Part shown: positions 45,072-53,443 of the stretch, piece after piece
Numbering within the stretch: position 1 is the stretch's first letter
How the letters are laid out: every line of letters begins with the position of its first letter
Source: Pedobacter cryotolerans
GTDB lineage: Bacteria; Bacteroidota; Bacteroidia; Sphingobacteriales; Sphingobacteriaceae
Reading direction: 5' to 3'
Length of the DNA: 64,000 bases
Assembly: GCF_005116475.1 (NCBI RefSeq)
Contig: NZ_SWBO01000005.1
Location: forward strand, 62,001-126,000
Position numbers and translations under genes: made by a program
The notes under the pieces: model-generated
Database searches by the model: none
What the model saw: only the letters and a program-made list of their open reading frames with translations
What the model was told of the DNA's origin: nothing

Positions 45072-45090
45072 TGTAATAAAATTAGTTACA
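45072..45090 (+). promoter_or_regulatory. Second Rrf2 operator, upstream of the NAD(P)-binding gene
   Basis: TGTAA (45072-45076) and TTACA (45086-45090) with the same 9-base spacing as the operator in the rrf2 promoter. It lies about 50 bases before the ATG of the target gene. Confidence 0.8.
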
Positions 45091-45140
45091 CTATAAACAT
45101 AAATTCAATCATTCAAAATTCAATCAATTAAAATTAAAAT

Positions 45141-45791
45141 ATGAAAGTAGCAGTAATAGGAGCCACAGGATTTGTAGGCCAAAATTTAGTGAATGAACTA
45201 ACAACTCGTGGGCATGAAGTAATCGCGATTGCTCGTAACGTAGAAAAAATTGAAGGTAGTAATGAAAAATTAATCAAGTTAGCAGTTGATGTTTTAGATA
45301 CTAAAGCATTGGCGGCGGCATTAAATGGTGCCGATGCAGTTGTTAGTGCATTTAATGCTGGTTGGACAAACCCAAATCTTTACGATGATACCATAATAGG
45401 CGCAACAGCTATTCAGGAGGCGGTTAAATTGTAAGGAGTAAAACGTTACATTTTTATAGGTGGGGCAGGAACTTTGCAAATAGAAGGTAAGCAATTAGTT
45501 GATGGGCCAGATTTTCCAAAAGAAATTTATCCTGGAGCAGCTGCAGTTAGAGATTATTTTAATACGCTTAAACAAGAAACAGCATTAGATTGGTTGTTTT
45601 TTAGTCCAGCAATAGAAATGCACCCAGGCATAACCATTGGTCGTACTGGTAAATATCGTTTAGGTAAAACTAGTCCGGTATTTAATGATGAAGGTCGTTC
45701 TATTTTATCTGTTGAAGATTTAGCGATTGTAATTGCAGATGAATTAGAAAATAACGTACACCACCAAGAGCAGTTTACGGCAGCGTATTAG
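45141..45791 (+). pseudogene. NAD(P)-binding SDR/NmrA-like gene with one in-frame stop
   Basis: A 216-codon gene for an atypical short-chain dehydrogenase (NAD(P)-binding, YwnB/NmrA-like). The Rossmann start is MKVAVIGATGFVGQNLVNEL. Codon 98 is TAA: the frame reads ...AVKL-stop-GVKRYIFIGGAGTL..., where relatives have a sense codon before GVKR. The rest of the frame is intact up to the normal end (HHQEQFTAAY). So it is either a recent nonsense mutation, a sequencing error, or, less likely, read through. It is the target of the adjacent Rrf2 regulator, which would then lose its only visible partner. Confidence 0.8.
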
Positions 45792-45813
45792 GGATGGAAA
45801 ATGGATGGTTTTT

Positions 45814-45884
45814 GTCATTCTGAGCGCAGCGAAGAATCTCTCTGATGTTTGTTCTATTAGAGATTCCTCGTGCCTCGGAATGAC
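45814..45884 (+). repeat. Complete GTCAT hairpin repeat
   Basis: Left arm GTCATTCTGAGCGCAGCG + AAGAATCTC, right arm GAGATTCCTCGTGCCTCGG + AATGAC. This is the clearest two-armed copy and lies between the SDR pseudogene and pyrD. Confidence 0.8.
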
Positions 45885-45979
45885 AAATTTTTTATAGCAA
45901 TAGAACAATATTGATTCTAAATTTCCCCCTTTTCCATCATCCATTTTACATTTTCCATCTTCTTAAGTATCTTCGCCTT

Positions 45980-47014
45980 ATGTATCGTCTCATCAAACCT
46001 ATTTTCTTTAAGTTCGACCCAGAAAATGTACATCACTTTGTGGTGAAACGCTTAAAGTGGTTTAATGATTACTTCCCTTTGGGCAAAACCATTATTAGAG
46101 GGAGTTATGATGTTAATATTAAAGGGCTAGAGAGAGAAGTTTTTGGCATTAAGTTTAAAAACCCGGTAGGTTTAGCTGCAGGTTTCGATAAAAACGGTGA
46201 ATATGTTGAAGCTTTGAGTAACCTTGGTTTTGGTTTTATCGAAGTTGGTACGGTTACACCTTTACCACAACCGGGTAATGATAAACCACGAATGTTTCGT
46301 TTACAGGAAGACAATGCCATTATTAACCGAATGGGTTTTAATAACAAAGGTGTTGATGTAATGGCAGAACGCTTGCGATTGCTGAAAGATAAAGACCCAA
46401 GTATTGTAGTTGGTGGCAATATTGGTAAAAACAAAAATACGCCAAACGAAGATGCTACTAGCGATTACATTAAATGTTTTGATCGTTTATTTGATGTTGT
46501 TGACTATTTTGTGGTTAATGTTAGCTCGCCAAATACACCTGGTTTACGTGCTTTGCAAGAAAAAGCACCATTAATGGAATTGCTAAATACTTTACAACAA
46601 CGTAACCTAAAACATGATATTTCTCGTCCAATTCTGCTAAAAATAGCACCAGATTTAACTAATGAGCAATTAGATGATATTGTAGAAATTGTACAAGAAA
46701 CTGGTATTGCGGGCGTAATTGCAACAAACACAACTATTGATAGAGATGGTTTGTACAGCGAGGAAACTTTAAAAACACAAATGGGCGGCTTAAGTGGAAA
46801 GCCACTTACAAAACGCTCTACAGAAGTTATTCGTTATTTAGCTCAAAAATCTAACAAATCTTTCCCGATTATTGGTGTAGGGGGGATTCATTCTCCGCAA
46901 GATGCGAAAGACAAAATAGACGCTGGCGCAAGTTTGGTACAGCTTTATACTGGTTTTATTTATGAAGGACCAGGTTTAATTAAAAGGATTTGTAAGGAGT
47001 TGGTAAAGAGATAA
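45980..47014 (+). CDS. pyrD: Dihydroorotate dehydrogenase (quinone), class 2
   Basis: A 344-residue membrane-associated class 2 enzyme oxidising dihydroorotate to orotate with quinone. It has the N-terminal helix for membrane contact ([22 protein letters not shown]), the FMN-binding [13 protein letters not shown], the catalytic Ser region [13 protein letters not shown], and the C-terminal phosphate-binding [10 protein letters not shown] and [11 protein letters not shown] longer frame from TTG 45911 is not used: ATG 45980 gives the normal family start. A -7-like box TATCTTCG (45968-45975) lies four bases before the ATG. Confidence 0.97.
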   Translation: MYRLIKPIFFKFDPENVHHFVVKRLKWFNDYFPLGKTIIRGSYDVNIKGLEREVFGIKFKNPVGLAAGFDKNGEYVEALSNLGFGFIEVGTVTPLPQPGNDKPRMFRLQEDNAIINRMGFNNKGVDVMAERLRLLKDKDPSIVVGGNIGKNKNTPNEDATSDYIKCFDRLFDVVDYFVVNVSSPNTPGLRALQEKAPLMELLNTLQQRNLKHDISRPILLKIAPDLTNEQLDDIVEIVQETGIAGVIATNTTIDRDGLYSEETLKTQMGGLSGKPLTKRSTEVIRYLAQKSNKSFPIIGVGGIHSPQDAKDKIDAGASLVQLYTGFIYEGPGLIKRICKELVKR

Positions 47015-47017
47015 AAT

Positions 47018-47377
47018 TTACTTTTTATTCCTCAAATTTTCCTCAACCCTAAATTTAGTAATTCTTGCTATCAGCTCGAAAGGCATGGGGTGGTTAATTG
47101 GAAATTGTACAGATCCTTTACCTTGTTTGTAAATTGATAATTCTTTTTCAAAAGCCTCGTGACCAGTAGGCGTGGCGTAAAAACCGATATGATTTTTATA
47201 GCCTGCAAAATAAACTAATGGTTTTCCATTTAACTTAAAAGCTGGCATAGCGTAACTGATACATTCTTCTCCTCCAGGTGCGGCAATTTTTATAGTCGCA
47301 CGAATTTGTTTTAAAATTTCTTGAGTTGGTATTGGGAAACCTAAAATGTATTCATCAATACTTTTTGCAATACTCAT
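47018..47377 (-). CDS. DUF1801 (YdhG-like) protein
   Basis: A 119-residue protein of the DUF1801/YdhG family, related in fold to frataxin-like proteins. Family segments: IDEYILGFPIPTQEILKQIRATIKIAAPGGEECISYAMPAFKLNGKPLVYFAGYKNHIGFYA. Its role is unknown; relatives are annotated as possible iron chaperones without firm proof. It converges with pyrD with three bases between stops. Confidence 0.88.
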   Translation of the reverse strand: MSIAKSIDEYILGFPIPTQEILKQIRATIKIAAPGGEECISYAMPAFKLNGKPLVYFAGYKNHIGFYATPTGHEAFEKELSIYKQGKGSVQFPINHPMPFELIARITKFRVEENLRNKK

Positions 47378-47468
47378 AACCTGTAATGTAATGTTTTCAA
47401 ATCTACAGATTATGAGTAAGTTTTAAAATACTAATAGCAACAAGTTTAAGGTCATTTAAGACTTATTT

Positions 47469-47903
47469 TTATGCTTCTGTTTCTAAATAATTTTTTAATG
47501 CCGTGTGAACGAAATAATTCCATCCCTCGTTAAAGCTTTCTTTCTGAAATTCTTCACCAATCTCTGCAAAAGTTTCGAGTCCAGTATGTGTTATTCTTAA
47601 TAATGTTTCTTCGCCTTTATCTATCAATTCCCAACATACCAAAGAGTTGCCTGGGTAATTATCATATCGCCAGGTGTAAGCGATTTTTTTACCTTCAATA
47701 ACTTCGTTTACTTCACACAAATGCAAATATTGCTTTCCATTTTCTGGCCCTCCCATAAAATCGAATTTAAAACCAACTTTGGGTTCAAATTCGGCTAATT
47801 GAAAAAACCAGTTTTTCATTTCGCTAATATCAGTAATTGCGCTCCAAACTTTGTCTGCTGGTGCCTTAAAGGTTCTCTCTACTATTACTTTTTCTGCTTT
47901 CAT
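47469..47903 (-). CDS. SRPBCC/AHSA1 domain protein
   Basis: A 144-residue START-like (SRPBCC, AHSA1 subgroup) protein. Start VIVERTFKAPADKVWSAITDISEMKNWFF, beta-core PKVGFKFDFMGGPENGKQYLHLCEV and the C-terminal helix FNEGWNYFVHTALKNYLET. It binds hydrophobic ligands in a cavity. Its ATG overlaps the stop of the ArsR gene by four bases, so it is coexpressed with and probably controlled by that regulator, as in many other genomes. Confidence 0.9.
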   Translation of the reverse strand: MKAEKVIVERTFKAPADKVWSAITDISEMKNWFFQLAEFEPKVGFKFDFMGGPENGKQYLHLCEVNEVIEGKKIAYTWRYDNYPGNSLVCWELIDKGEETLLRITHTGLETFAEIGEEFQKESFNEGWNYFVHTALKNYLETEA

Positions 47904-48235
47904 TTTTTATTGGTTTTAGGTTTTACTTCAGTTTTTTCTGATAAATAATTATCTAAAGTGTCTAATTTATTGGTCCAAAATGATCGGTATTGTTCTACCC
48001 ATTTCGAAACTTCATTTAGCTTTTCAAACTTCAATTCGCAATATCTTTCTCTGCCTTCTTTTTTAACGGTAATCAAACCGCATGCTATCAAAATTTTGAT
48101 TTGCTGAGAAATTGCAGGGCGACTAATTTCAAAATTATCTGCAATTGCGTTTAAGTGTAACGGTTTTTCAGCCAATAAGTTTATAATTTCTCTCCTTGTT
48201 GGATCTGCGATAGCTTGGAAAACGTCTCTTCTCAT
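47900..48235 (-). CDS. ArsR family transcriptional regulator
   Basis: A 111-residue winged-helix repressor of the ArsR/SmtB family. Start MRRDVFQAIADPTRREIINLLAEKPLHLNAIADNFEISRPAISQQIKIL is the HTH. No metal-binding Cys box is present, as in the subgroup paired with SRPBCC proteins. Two palindromic operators and a -7 box just upstream show tight autoregulation. Cotranscribed with the SRPBCC gene through a 4-base overlap. Confidence 0.93.
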   Translation of the reverse strand: MRRDVFQAIADPTRREIINLLAEKPLHLNAIADNFEISRPAISQQIKILIACGLITVKKEGRERYCELKFEKLNEVSKWVEQYRSFWTNKLDTLDNYLSEKTEVKPKTNKK

Positions 48236-48241
48236 AAATGC

Positions 48242-48284
48242 GTAAGTGTTTGCTTACAAATATAAATGTAAGTATTTACTTACA
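48242..48284 (-). promoter_or_regulatory. Double ArsR operator flanking the -7 box
   Basis: Two palindromes with the core GTAAG-N6-CTTAC: GTAAGTGTTTGCTTAC (48242-48257) and TGTAAGTATTTACTTACA (48267-48284), centres 26 bp apart. The exact -7 box TATATTTG (48257-48264, minus) lies between them, so a bound dimer on either site blocks the promoter. Confidence 0.9.
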
Positions 48285-48335
48285 CAAATTTTTTTAATTT
48301 TTGAGCTACATCAATTAGGAATTAAATAGGAGGTA

Positions 48336-49652
48336 TTATTCTTTAGTAAAAGTGTACTTTCCTCCGCCTTGCTTTAAAAGCATTTGCTTTATGGCGGGAT
48401 TAAACTCTAAAACAATGCCTGCAGCAATAAATTCGAAGGTGTTTTTTGCAGTGGCTTTCAATTCTAAAGGTCCTTGTCCGGTTGCCTGGGCAATTAATAT
48501 GTTTTCTTTTTTGGTAATTGCAATTTTCATTGGGAAGTTAGCAGCACCATAAGTTCCTAAATATTGATCTAAATCTTCTGCTTTTACTGCAATTTCTGTA
48601 AATGATGGAATATCAAAAGGTTTGTTGTAATAAGCACTAAGCAATGCAATTAGAATTTGATTATTATCATAATTATTTCCGTTAGATGTAATTGCTACAG
48701 ACAATTGCTCGGTTGGAAAATAATATAACAATGATGTAAAGCCATCAATAGCACCGCCATGTCCAAAACCTATATGATCATAAAATGGAATTTTTGTTAA
48801 ACCCATTCCGTAATTGTCTTTAATGGTTTTCATTAGCTCAACACTTGGTAGCGTAACCAATTTTCCGTTTAACAAAGCCGCAATAAATGTGTTTAAATCT
48901 GCAGGATTGGAAACAATTCCTCCAGCGCCCAAAGGGATAGACATATCTGTTTCTGGTTGTTTAAGCCAAATGCCAGTAAAGGCATACGAGTTAACTTCAT
49001 TGTTTGCTAAGTTAATTTTAGCGCCGTAATAGGTGTTTTTAAGTTTAAGCTGATTAATTATCTTTTCAGTTAAAATCTCTGGGTAAGTTTTTTTATAGAT
49101 TTTTTCTAAAATTATACTTAAAATAACATAGTTAGAATTACTGTATTCTGATTTGCTGTTAGGTTCAAAAATGCTTGGAGTGGCATTAATCATATTTACT
49201 AATTCAGTTCTACTTTTTGGTATAGTGTTTAACTTAAGATAGTTGGGGTCATTTGTAAGGTTAAATATTCCGCTTCGGTGGTTAAGTAAATTGCCGATAG
49301 TAATTTTATTCGCGTTTTTTACATTTGGGAAATAGGTATTGATGCTTTGATTGAGCGTTAGTTTCTTTTCTTCTATAGCTTTAAAAATAAGCGTTGCAGT
49401 AAAAGTTTTAGAAATTGAACCAATTCTGTATTTCGAATCAGTATTGGCATCTTTTCCTGTTTCAATATCGGCTTTGCCTATCGCTTTTGCATAAATTGTT
49501 TTACCATTTTTTGCAACTGCAACATTTCCCATATATTTATTGTAAGCTGCAAGAATATTAAAAAGACTATCTAAATTGGCAGAATTAAAATTTTGAGCGA
49601 AGGAGGAAGTAAATAGAAAAATTGTAAACGAGAAGGATAATAATTTTTTCAT
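48336..49652 (-). CDS. Exported serine hydrolase (class C beta-lactamase-like fold)
   Basis: A 438-residue exported protein with signal peptide (LFTSSFAQ). The serine beta-lactamase/DD-peptidase motifs are SISK (nucleophile Ser and Lys), YSNSNY and HGGA (in GFGHGGAIDGF). Such proteins usually are esterases or D-aminopeptidases rather than true beta-lactamases. A C-terminal small beta-barrel domain (EDLDQYLGTYGAANFPMKIAITK) is added, as in the Bacteroidota. A -7-like box (TATATTTA, minus) lies near 49686-49693. Confidence 0.88.
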   Translation of the reverse strand: MKKLLSFSFTIFLFTSSFAQNFNSANLDSLFNILAAYNKYMGNVAVAKNGKTIYAKAIGKADIETGKDANTDSKYRIGSISKTFTATLIFKAIEEKKLTLNQSINTYFPNVKNANKITIGNLLNHRSGIFNLTNDPNYLKLNTIPKSRTELVNMINATPSIFEPNSKSEYSNSNYVILSIILEKIYKKTYPEILTEKIINQLKLKNTYYGAKINLANNEVNSYAFTGIWLKQPETDMSIPLGAGGIVSNPADLNTFIAALLNGKLVTLPSVELMKTIKDNYGMGLTKIPFYDHIGFGHGGAIDGFTSLLYYFPTEQLSVAITSNGNNYDNNQILIALLSAYYNKPFDIPSFTEIAVKAEDLDQYLGTYGAANFPMKIAITKKENILIAQATGQGPLELKATAKNTFEFIAAGIVLEFNPAIKQMLLKQGGGKYTFTKE

Positions 49653-49723
49653 TTTAACTTTTAATTGGGATTTGAATGTAAATATAGCTTTTACATTTTA
49701 ACCAATTACCCAAAGTTTAACGC

Positions 49724-49756
49724 ATAAAAAAACATCTCAAAAATTAATTTGAGATG
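49724..49756 (-). terminator. Intrinsic terminator of the 58-residue protein gene
   Basis: On the minus strand CATCTCAA..TTGAGATG (49733-49740 with 49749-49756), followed by a run of seven T. It lies about 30 bases behind the stop. Confidence 0.85.
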
Positions 49757-49785
49757 CTTTTAAAAGTTTTTAAGAAAAAATTAGC

Positions 49786-49962
49786 TTATAAAGCTGCCGA
49801 CAATTGTGTTAAAATTGCGTTGTTTTTAGCCAATTGATCTGTTTTAGATTGTTTAGAACGGCTACCCAACTCAAGGTTAGTAGCTAATTTTAAAGTTTTA
49901 ACCTCTAAACGTGAAACGTTCTTGTTGTATCTATCTTTTCTTTTTAATCTTGTAACTGCCAT
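49786..49962 (-). CDS. 58-residue basic protein next to tRNA-Cys
   Basis: A minus-strand ORF too short to be listed in usual tracks. The protein starts MAVTRLKRKDRYNKNVSR, is rich in Lys and Arg in its first half and Leu/Gln/Asn in its second (LAKNNAILTQLSAAL). Regular codon use, its own terminator and its position 37 bases downstream of tRNA-Cys support it as a real gene. It could bind RNA; no domain is recognised. Probably cotranscribed with the tRNA. Confidence 0.75.
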   Translation of the reverse strand: MAVTRLKRKDRYNKNVSRLEVKTLKLATNLELGSRSKQSKTDQLAKNNAILTQLSAAL

Positions 49963-49999
49963 GATAATGAGCTTTATTTCTTTTTTAATAATAAATGTG

Positions 50000-50071
50000 A
50001 GGTCGAGAGCGGATTCGAACCGCTGTAGCAGCTTTTGCAGAGCTGTGCCTAAGCCTCTCGGCCACTCGACC
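50000..50071 (-). tRNA. tRNA-Cys (GCA)
   Basis: A 72-base cloverleaf. Acceptor GGTCGAG / CTCGACC with discriminator U73, T-arm AGCGG-TTCGAAT-CCGCT, anticodon stem CAGCT / AGCTG with loop CTGCAAA, giving anticodon GCA. The discriminator U is the identity base of Cys tRNA. No CCA is encoded. Confidence 0.96.
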
Positions 50072-50141
50072 TTTTAAATTCAAGGTTGCAAAAATAACAA
50101 TTATAAGTTAGTATGCAAAGCAGAATGTTTATTATTTCAAT

Positions 50142-50888
50142 TTATTTCTCATTTCTTTTAATTTCACTACAAAATATAGCCGCAGAAACCGCCACGTTTA
50201 GTGATTCGGCATTGCCAAAATTAGGTATGGTTACTGGCGTAGTAATTTCTTTAATCAATTCATCACTAATGCCATGACCTTCATTTCCTAATAAAATTAA
50301 CCCTTCTTTTGGCCAAATAGTTTTATAAATATTCTCTCCGTTTAACAAGGCGCCAAAAATAGGGAGCTTGGTTTGGCGTAAAAAATCTTTAAGATTGGTG
50401 TAATAAATGTTTGTTCTGGCTAAAGACCCCATGGTAGATTGAACAGTTTTTGGGTTATAAGCTTCTACGGTATCTTCACTGCAAATGATATTTTTTATGT
50501 CAAACCAATCTGCTGTGCGAATAATGGTACCTAAATTACCGGGGTCTTGTATGTTATCTAATACCAAAGAAAATTTATTTTGCAAACTTTTAGGTACTAT
50601 ATTTTGTTGAGTTGGGATATGAATTAACGCTAAAATACCTTGCGGATTTTGTAATGTACTAATCTTCTCCAATTCAGCGTTGTTTACTTCAAATAACTTT
50701 ATATTTGCAGTGTTTTTTGGCAAAGAGGAGAGATGAGCCGCAGTGTAATATATACTGTGTATTTGGTAGCTTGAGTTTATGAATTCTGTTATAGATTTTA
50801 TACCTTCAGTAATAAATATTCCACTTTCTTTGCGAAACTTCTTTAGATGAAGAGATTTTATATAACTGATTTGAGATTTTGAAAGCAT
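50142..50888 (-). CDS. SpoU/TrmH family RNA 2'-O-methyltransferase
   Basis: A 248-residue SPOUT methyltransferase. The N-terminal substrate-binding part (MLSKSQISYIKSLHLKKFRKESGIFITEG) is followed by the knotted domain: motif 1 LDNIQDPGNLGTIIRTADWF, motif 2 LILLGNEGHGIS and motif 3 IPNFGNAESLNVAVSAAI. It methylates ribose 2'-OH in rRNA or tRNA; the target nucleotide is not evident. ATG 50888 is preferred to 50927. Its start overlaps, by about ten bases, the start of the divergent TamL gene. Confidence 0.92.
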   Translation of the reverse strand: MLSKSQISYIKSLHLKKFRKESGIFITEGIKSITEFINSSYQIHSIYYTAAHLSSLPKNTANIKLFEVNNAELEKISTLQNPQGILALIHIPTQQNIVPKSLQNKFSLVLDNIQDPGNLGTIIRTADWFDIKNIICSEDTVEAYNPKTVQSTMGSLARTNIYYTNLKDFLRQTKLPIFGALLNGENIYKTIWPKEGLILLGNEGHGISDELIKEITTPVTIPNFGNAESLNVAVSAAIFCSEIKRNEK

Positions 50889-53287
50889 ACAAGTATTACG
50901 ATAGGCAACAGGTACAATTTCTTGCAATATTACTATTTATTATTGTTTTCTTAGCAGGATGTGCTTCAACAAAATACATAGAAGATTACCAAGCTATCGT
51001 AAAAAAGGTAGAAATTGATAGCATAGATAAAGCGTTTGAAGAACAGGCTTTTAATTATGTGCAAAAAGATATTCGTCCATCAGAAGGTTTAGGTATAAAT
51101 GTTGCCATTTACAACGTTTTTAACACTAAAGATGGAAAATACAAAACTAGTAATATTAAACCTTTAGGTTCACCACCTCCAATATTAGATAGTACTTTGG
51201 TAGAAATTTCTCGAAACCAAATTGAGAAATATTTAAAAAGTAAAGGATTTTTCAAAGCAAAAGTTAAATCAGAAATTAACGTTGCCGATAAAAAAGCTAA
51301 ACTTAGATTTATAGCTAACCCAGGGCCAGCATTTTTAGTTAATAAAATTACCTATCAAATACCAGATAGTACGGTTAAAGCATTGTACTTAAACAATAAA
51401 GCTTATTTTACTCATTTAAATGTGGGCATGCAATACGATGAAGATTCGTTAGTTTATGAGCGTGAGCAGATTTATCAAGTGATGCGTGAAAACGGTTATA
51501 AGGATTTCGAACGCCCTTATGTAAGATACGAGCCAGATTCGAACCAAAACAACAGCAAGGTTAGTGTTAAGTTGGTGATCGATAATCCGTTAGATAGTAG
51601 CTTAGTTCATAAAGTTTACACCATAGGCGAATCGAATATTGTGGTTGCCCCAAATTCAGATGGTTTTCCAGAAAACTTAAATTTAGATAGTCTTAAAAAA
51701 AGTTTCAGAACTTTTAGAGGGGTTACATTTATGGATATGTCTACTCGATTTAGGAGAAATCCGATAGTGAGGTATGATTTTTTAAGGGAAGGCGAAATTT
51801 ACGACATAAGAAAGGAAAAACTAACCTACGATAGGTTATACGAGCTTAACGTTTTTAAAAATGTTAAAATAGATTATGTAAAAGCAGCTGATAGTAGTCA
51901 GAAAGTGCTGCCGATTATTACCCTTATTCCTCAAAAAAGAAGAAGCAATAGGATAGAAGGAGAAATTCCATTTAATGAAGGTACTGTTGGTATTAACTTA
52001 AGTAATACGTATACAGATAATAACTTTTTACGCGGAGCGGAAAGGTTTCAGTTTCAGGTAAAAGGCGGTATACAGGCTCGTAACGTGAATGGAAGAATTT
52101 TTTCTGATATTTTTCAACAAGATTTTTCGGTAAGTGCAGGGTTAACTATACCTCGATTGCTCGTTCCTTTTAATATCCCTATGATGGGGAAAAATGGAAT
52201 GCCGAGTACTACTTTTTCATCTAGCTTTTTATATGCTTTGCAAAAAGACATTACTATTCGAAGGGTATTTATCAATTATGTGAGTTATGATTGGGTAGAA
52301 ACAAAATCAAAATTACATTCATTTACTCCTTTAAATGTGGAGTATCGTTTTGGTAGTGTCTTAATTGATACCAATGATACAGCTAATGGTGAAATTTTAC
52401 TAAACAACCTATATAATGTTATTTTATTAGCCAGAAAGGATTTTACTTTGGGGATGAAATACGCTTATACACTTAATGCGAACAAACTAAATGAAAATAG
52501 AAGTTTCGTTTATTTTAGAGGAAATATAGATCTTGCAGGTAATTTTTTACAATTATTAACCAATACGTTTGGTGGCAAATCTAATGCAGCAAGTGGAGAT
52601 TTTGGTACAATTTTAGGTTTGCCTTATAACCAATACATTAGGCCTGAGATAGATTTAAGATATTATAAAAAATTAGGTACAGAATCTCAGTTTGTAGCAA
52701 GATTAAATACAGGAGTAGGTTATGCTTATGGGAACTCAATTGCAGTTCCTTTTGAAAAACTGTTTTATGCAGGTGGCTCAAGTGGTGTTAGAGCATGGCA
52801 AGCTAGAACTTTAGGGCCAGGAAATTACAACAGAGCTATTATTCCGACCCCAGAGGAAAGAAATGCAACATTTGGCATTGATCAGCTAGGGCAAATGCGT
52901 ATTGAAACCAATTTTGAGTATCGTTTCACTTTAGTAAATAAACTTTTTGGCGGTAAGTTAAAAGGAGCAACTTTTGTAGATATGGGTAATGTTTGGAACA
53001 TTTCTCCAAATAATCCTCGACCAGAAACTTATTTTGATTTTAAGAGATTAGGACAACAAATTGCTATTGGTACGGGTTTAGGCTTTAGATTTGATGTTCA
53101 GTTTTTTGTGTTTAGGTTCGATTTAGGACTTAAAGTAAAAGACCCTCAGTTTAATGGTTCAGAGCAGTGGGTTATCAGTAAATTTTTTAGTGGCACTAAA
53201 GCTTTTAAAGATAGTTATGAGGCAAGTCATAGTCCCGAAAGGTATCGTTTTATGCAGTATAATTTTGGTATTGGAATGCCATTTTAA
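50879..53287 (+). CDS. TamL-like lipidated BamA/TamA family outer-membrane protein
   Basis: An 802-residue outer-membrane protein of the Omp85 superfamily. A lipobox (FLAGCAST, Cys about residue 28) makes the N-terminus lipidated, as described for TamL of Bacteroidota. Two or three POTRA-like repeats follow (SRNQIEKYLKSKGFFKAKVKSEI...; KLTYDRLYELNVFKNVKIDY). Then comes the C-terminal barrel with the conserved loop-6 motif YAGGSSGVRAW. The start is a TTG at 50879 with no suitable ATG. It takes part in outer-membrane assembly. The divergent SpoU gene shares its start region. Confidence 0.9.
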   Translation: MKAYKYYDRQQVQFLAILLFIIVFLAGCASTKYIEDYQAIVKKVEIDSIDKAFEEQAFNYVQKDIRPSEGLGINVAIYNVFNTKDGKYKTSNIKPLGSPPPILDSTLVEISRNQIEKYLKSKGFFKAKVKSEINVADKKAKLRFIANPGPAFLVNKITYQIPDSTVKALYLNNKAYFTHLNVGMQYDEDSLVYEREQIYQVMRENGYKDFERPYVRYEPDSNQNNSKVSVKLVIDNPLDSSLVHKVYTIGESNIVVAPNSDGFPENLNLDSLKKSFRTFRGVTFMDMSTRFRRNPIVRYDFLREGEIYDIRKEKLTYDRLYELNVFKNVKIDYVKAADSSQKVLPIITLIPQKRRSNRIEGEIPFNEGTVGINLSNTYTDNNFLRGAERFQFQVKGGIQARNVNGRIFSDIFQQDFSVSAGLTIPRLLVPFNIPMMGKNGMPSTTFSSSFLYALQKDITIRRVFINYVSYDWVETKSKLHSFTPLNVEYRFGSVLIDTNDTANGEILLNNLYNVILLARKDFTLGMKYAYTLNANKLNENRSFVYFRGNIDLAGNFLQLLTNTFGGKSNAASGDFGTILGLPYNQYIRPEIDLRYYKKLGTESQFVARLNTGVGYAYGNSIAVPFEKLFYAGGSSGVRAWQARTLGPGNYNRAIIPTPEERNATFGIDQLGQMRIETNFEYRFTLVNKLFGGKLKGATFVDMGNVWNISPNNPRPETYFDFKRLGQQIAIGTGLGFRFDVQFFVFRFDLGLKVKDPQFNGSEQWVISKFFSGTKAFKDSYEASHSPERYRFMQYNFGIGMPF

Positions 53288-53320
53288 GCCCCACCCCAGC
53301 CCTCCCCAGAAGGGAGGGAG
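53288..53320 (+). repeat. Stop-adjacent CCCCACCCC hairpin repeat
   Basis: Directly after the TAA of the TamL-like gene GCCCCACCCCAGCC leads into the stem CCTCCCCAGAAGGGAGG. Together with copy I at 53444 it makes up most of the 314-base spacer 53288-53601, in which no gene is seen. Confidence 0.75.
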
Positions 53321-53443
53321 TTATTCATTTATCCCCTGATGAATTAATCAAGTATCGTAAAACTTAATTCTCCAAATAATCAAAGGTAATCAATATATTT
53401 AGCGCTATTGCATTTGTTGTTTTGGAAAACTGACTTTGTAATA

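Noticed and set aside
53154..53339. Plus-strand ORF of 61 codons
   Set aside because: It is an out-of-frame shadow of the end of the TamL-like gene plus the stop-adjacent repeat.
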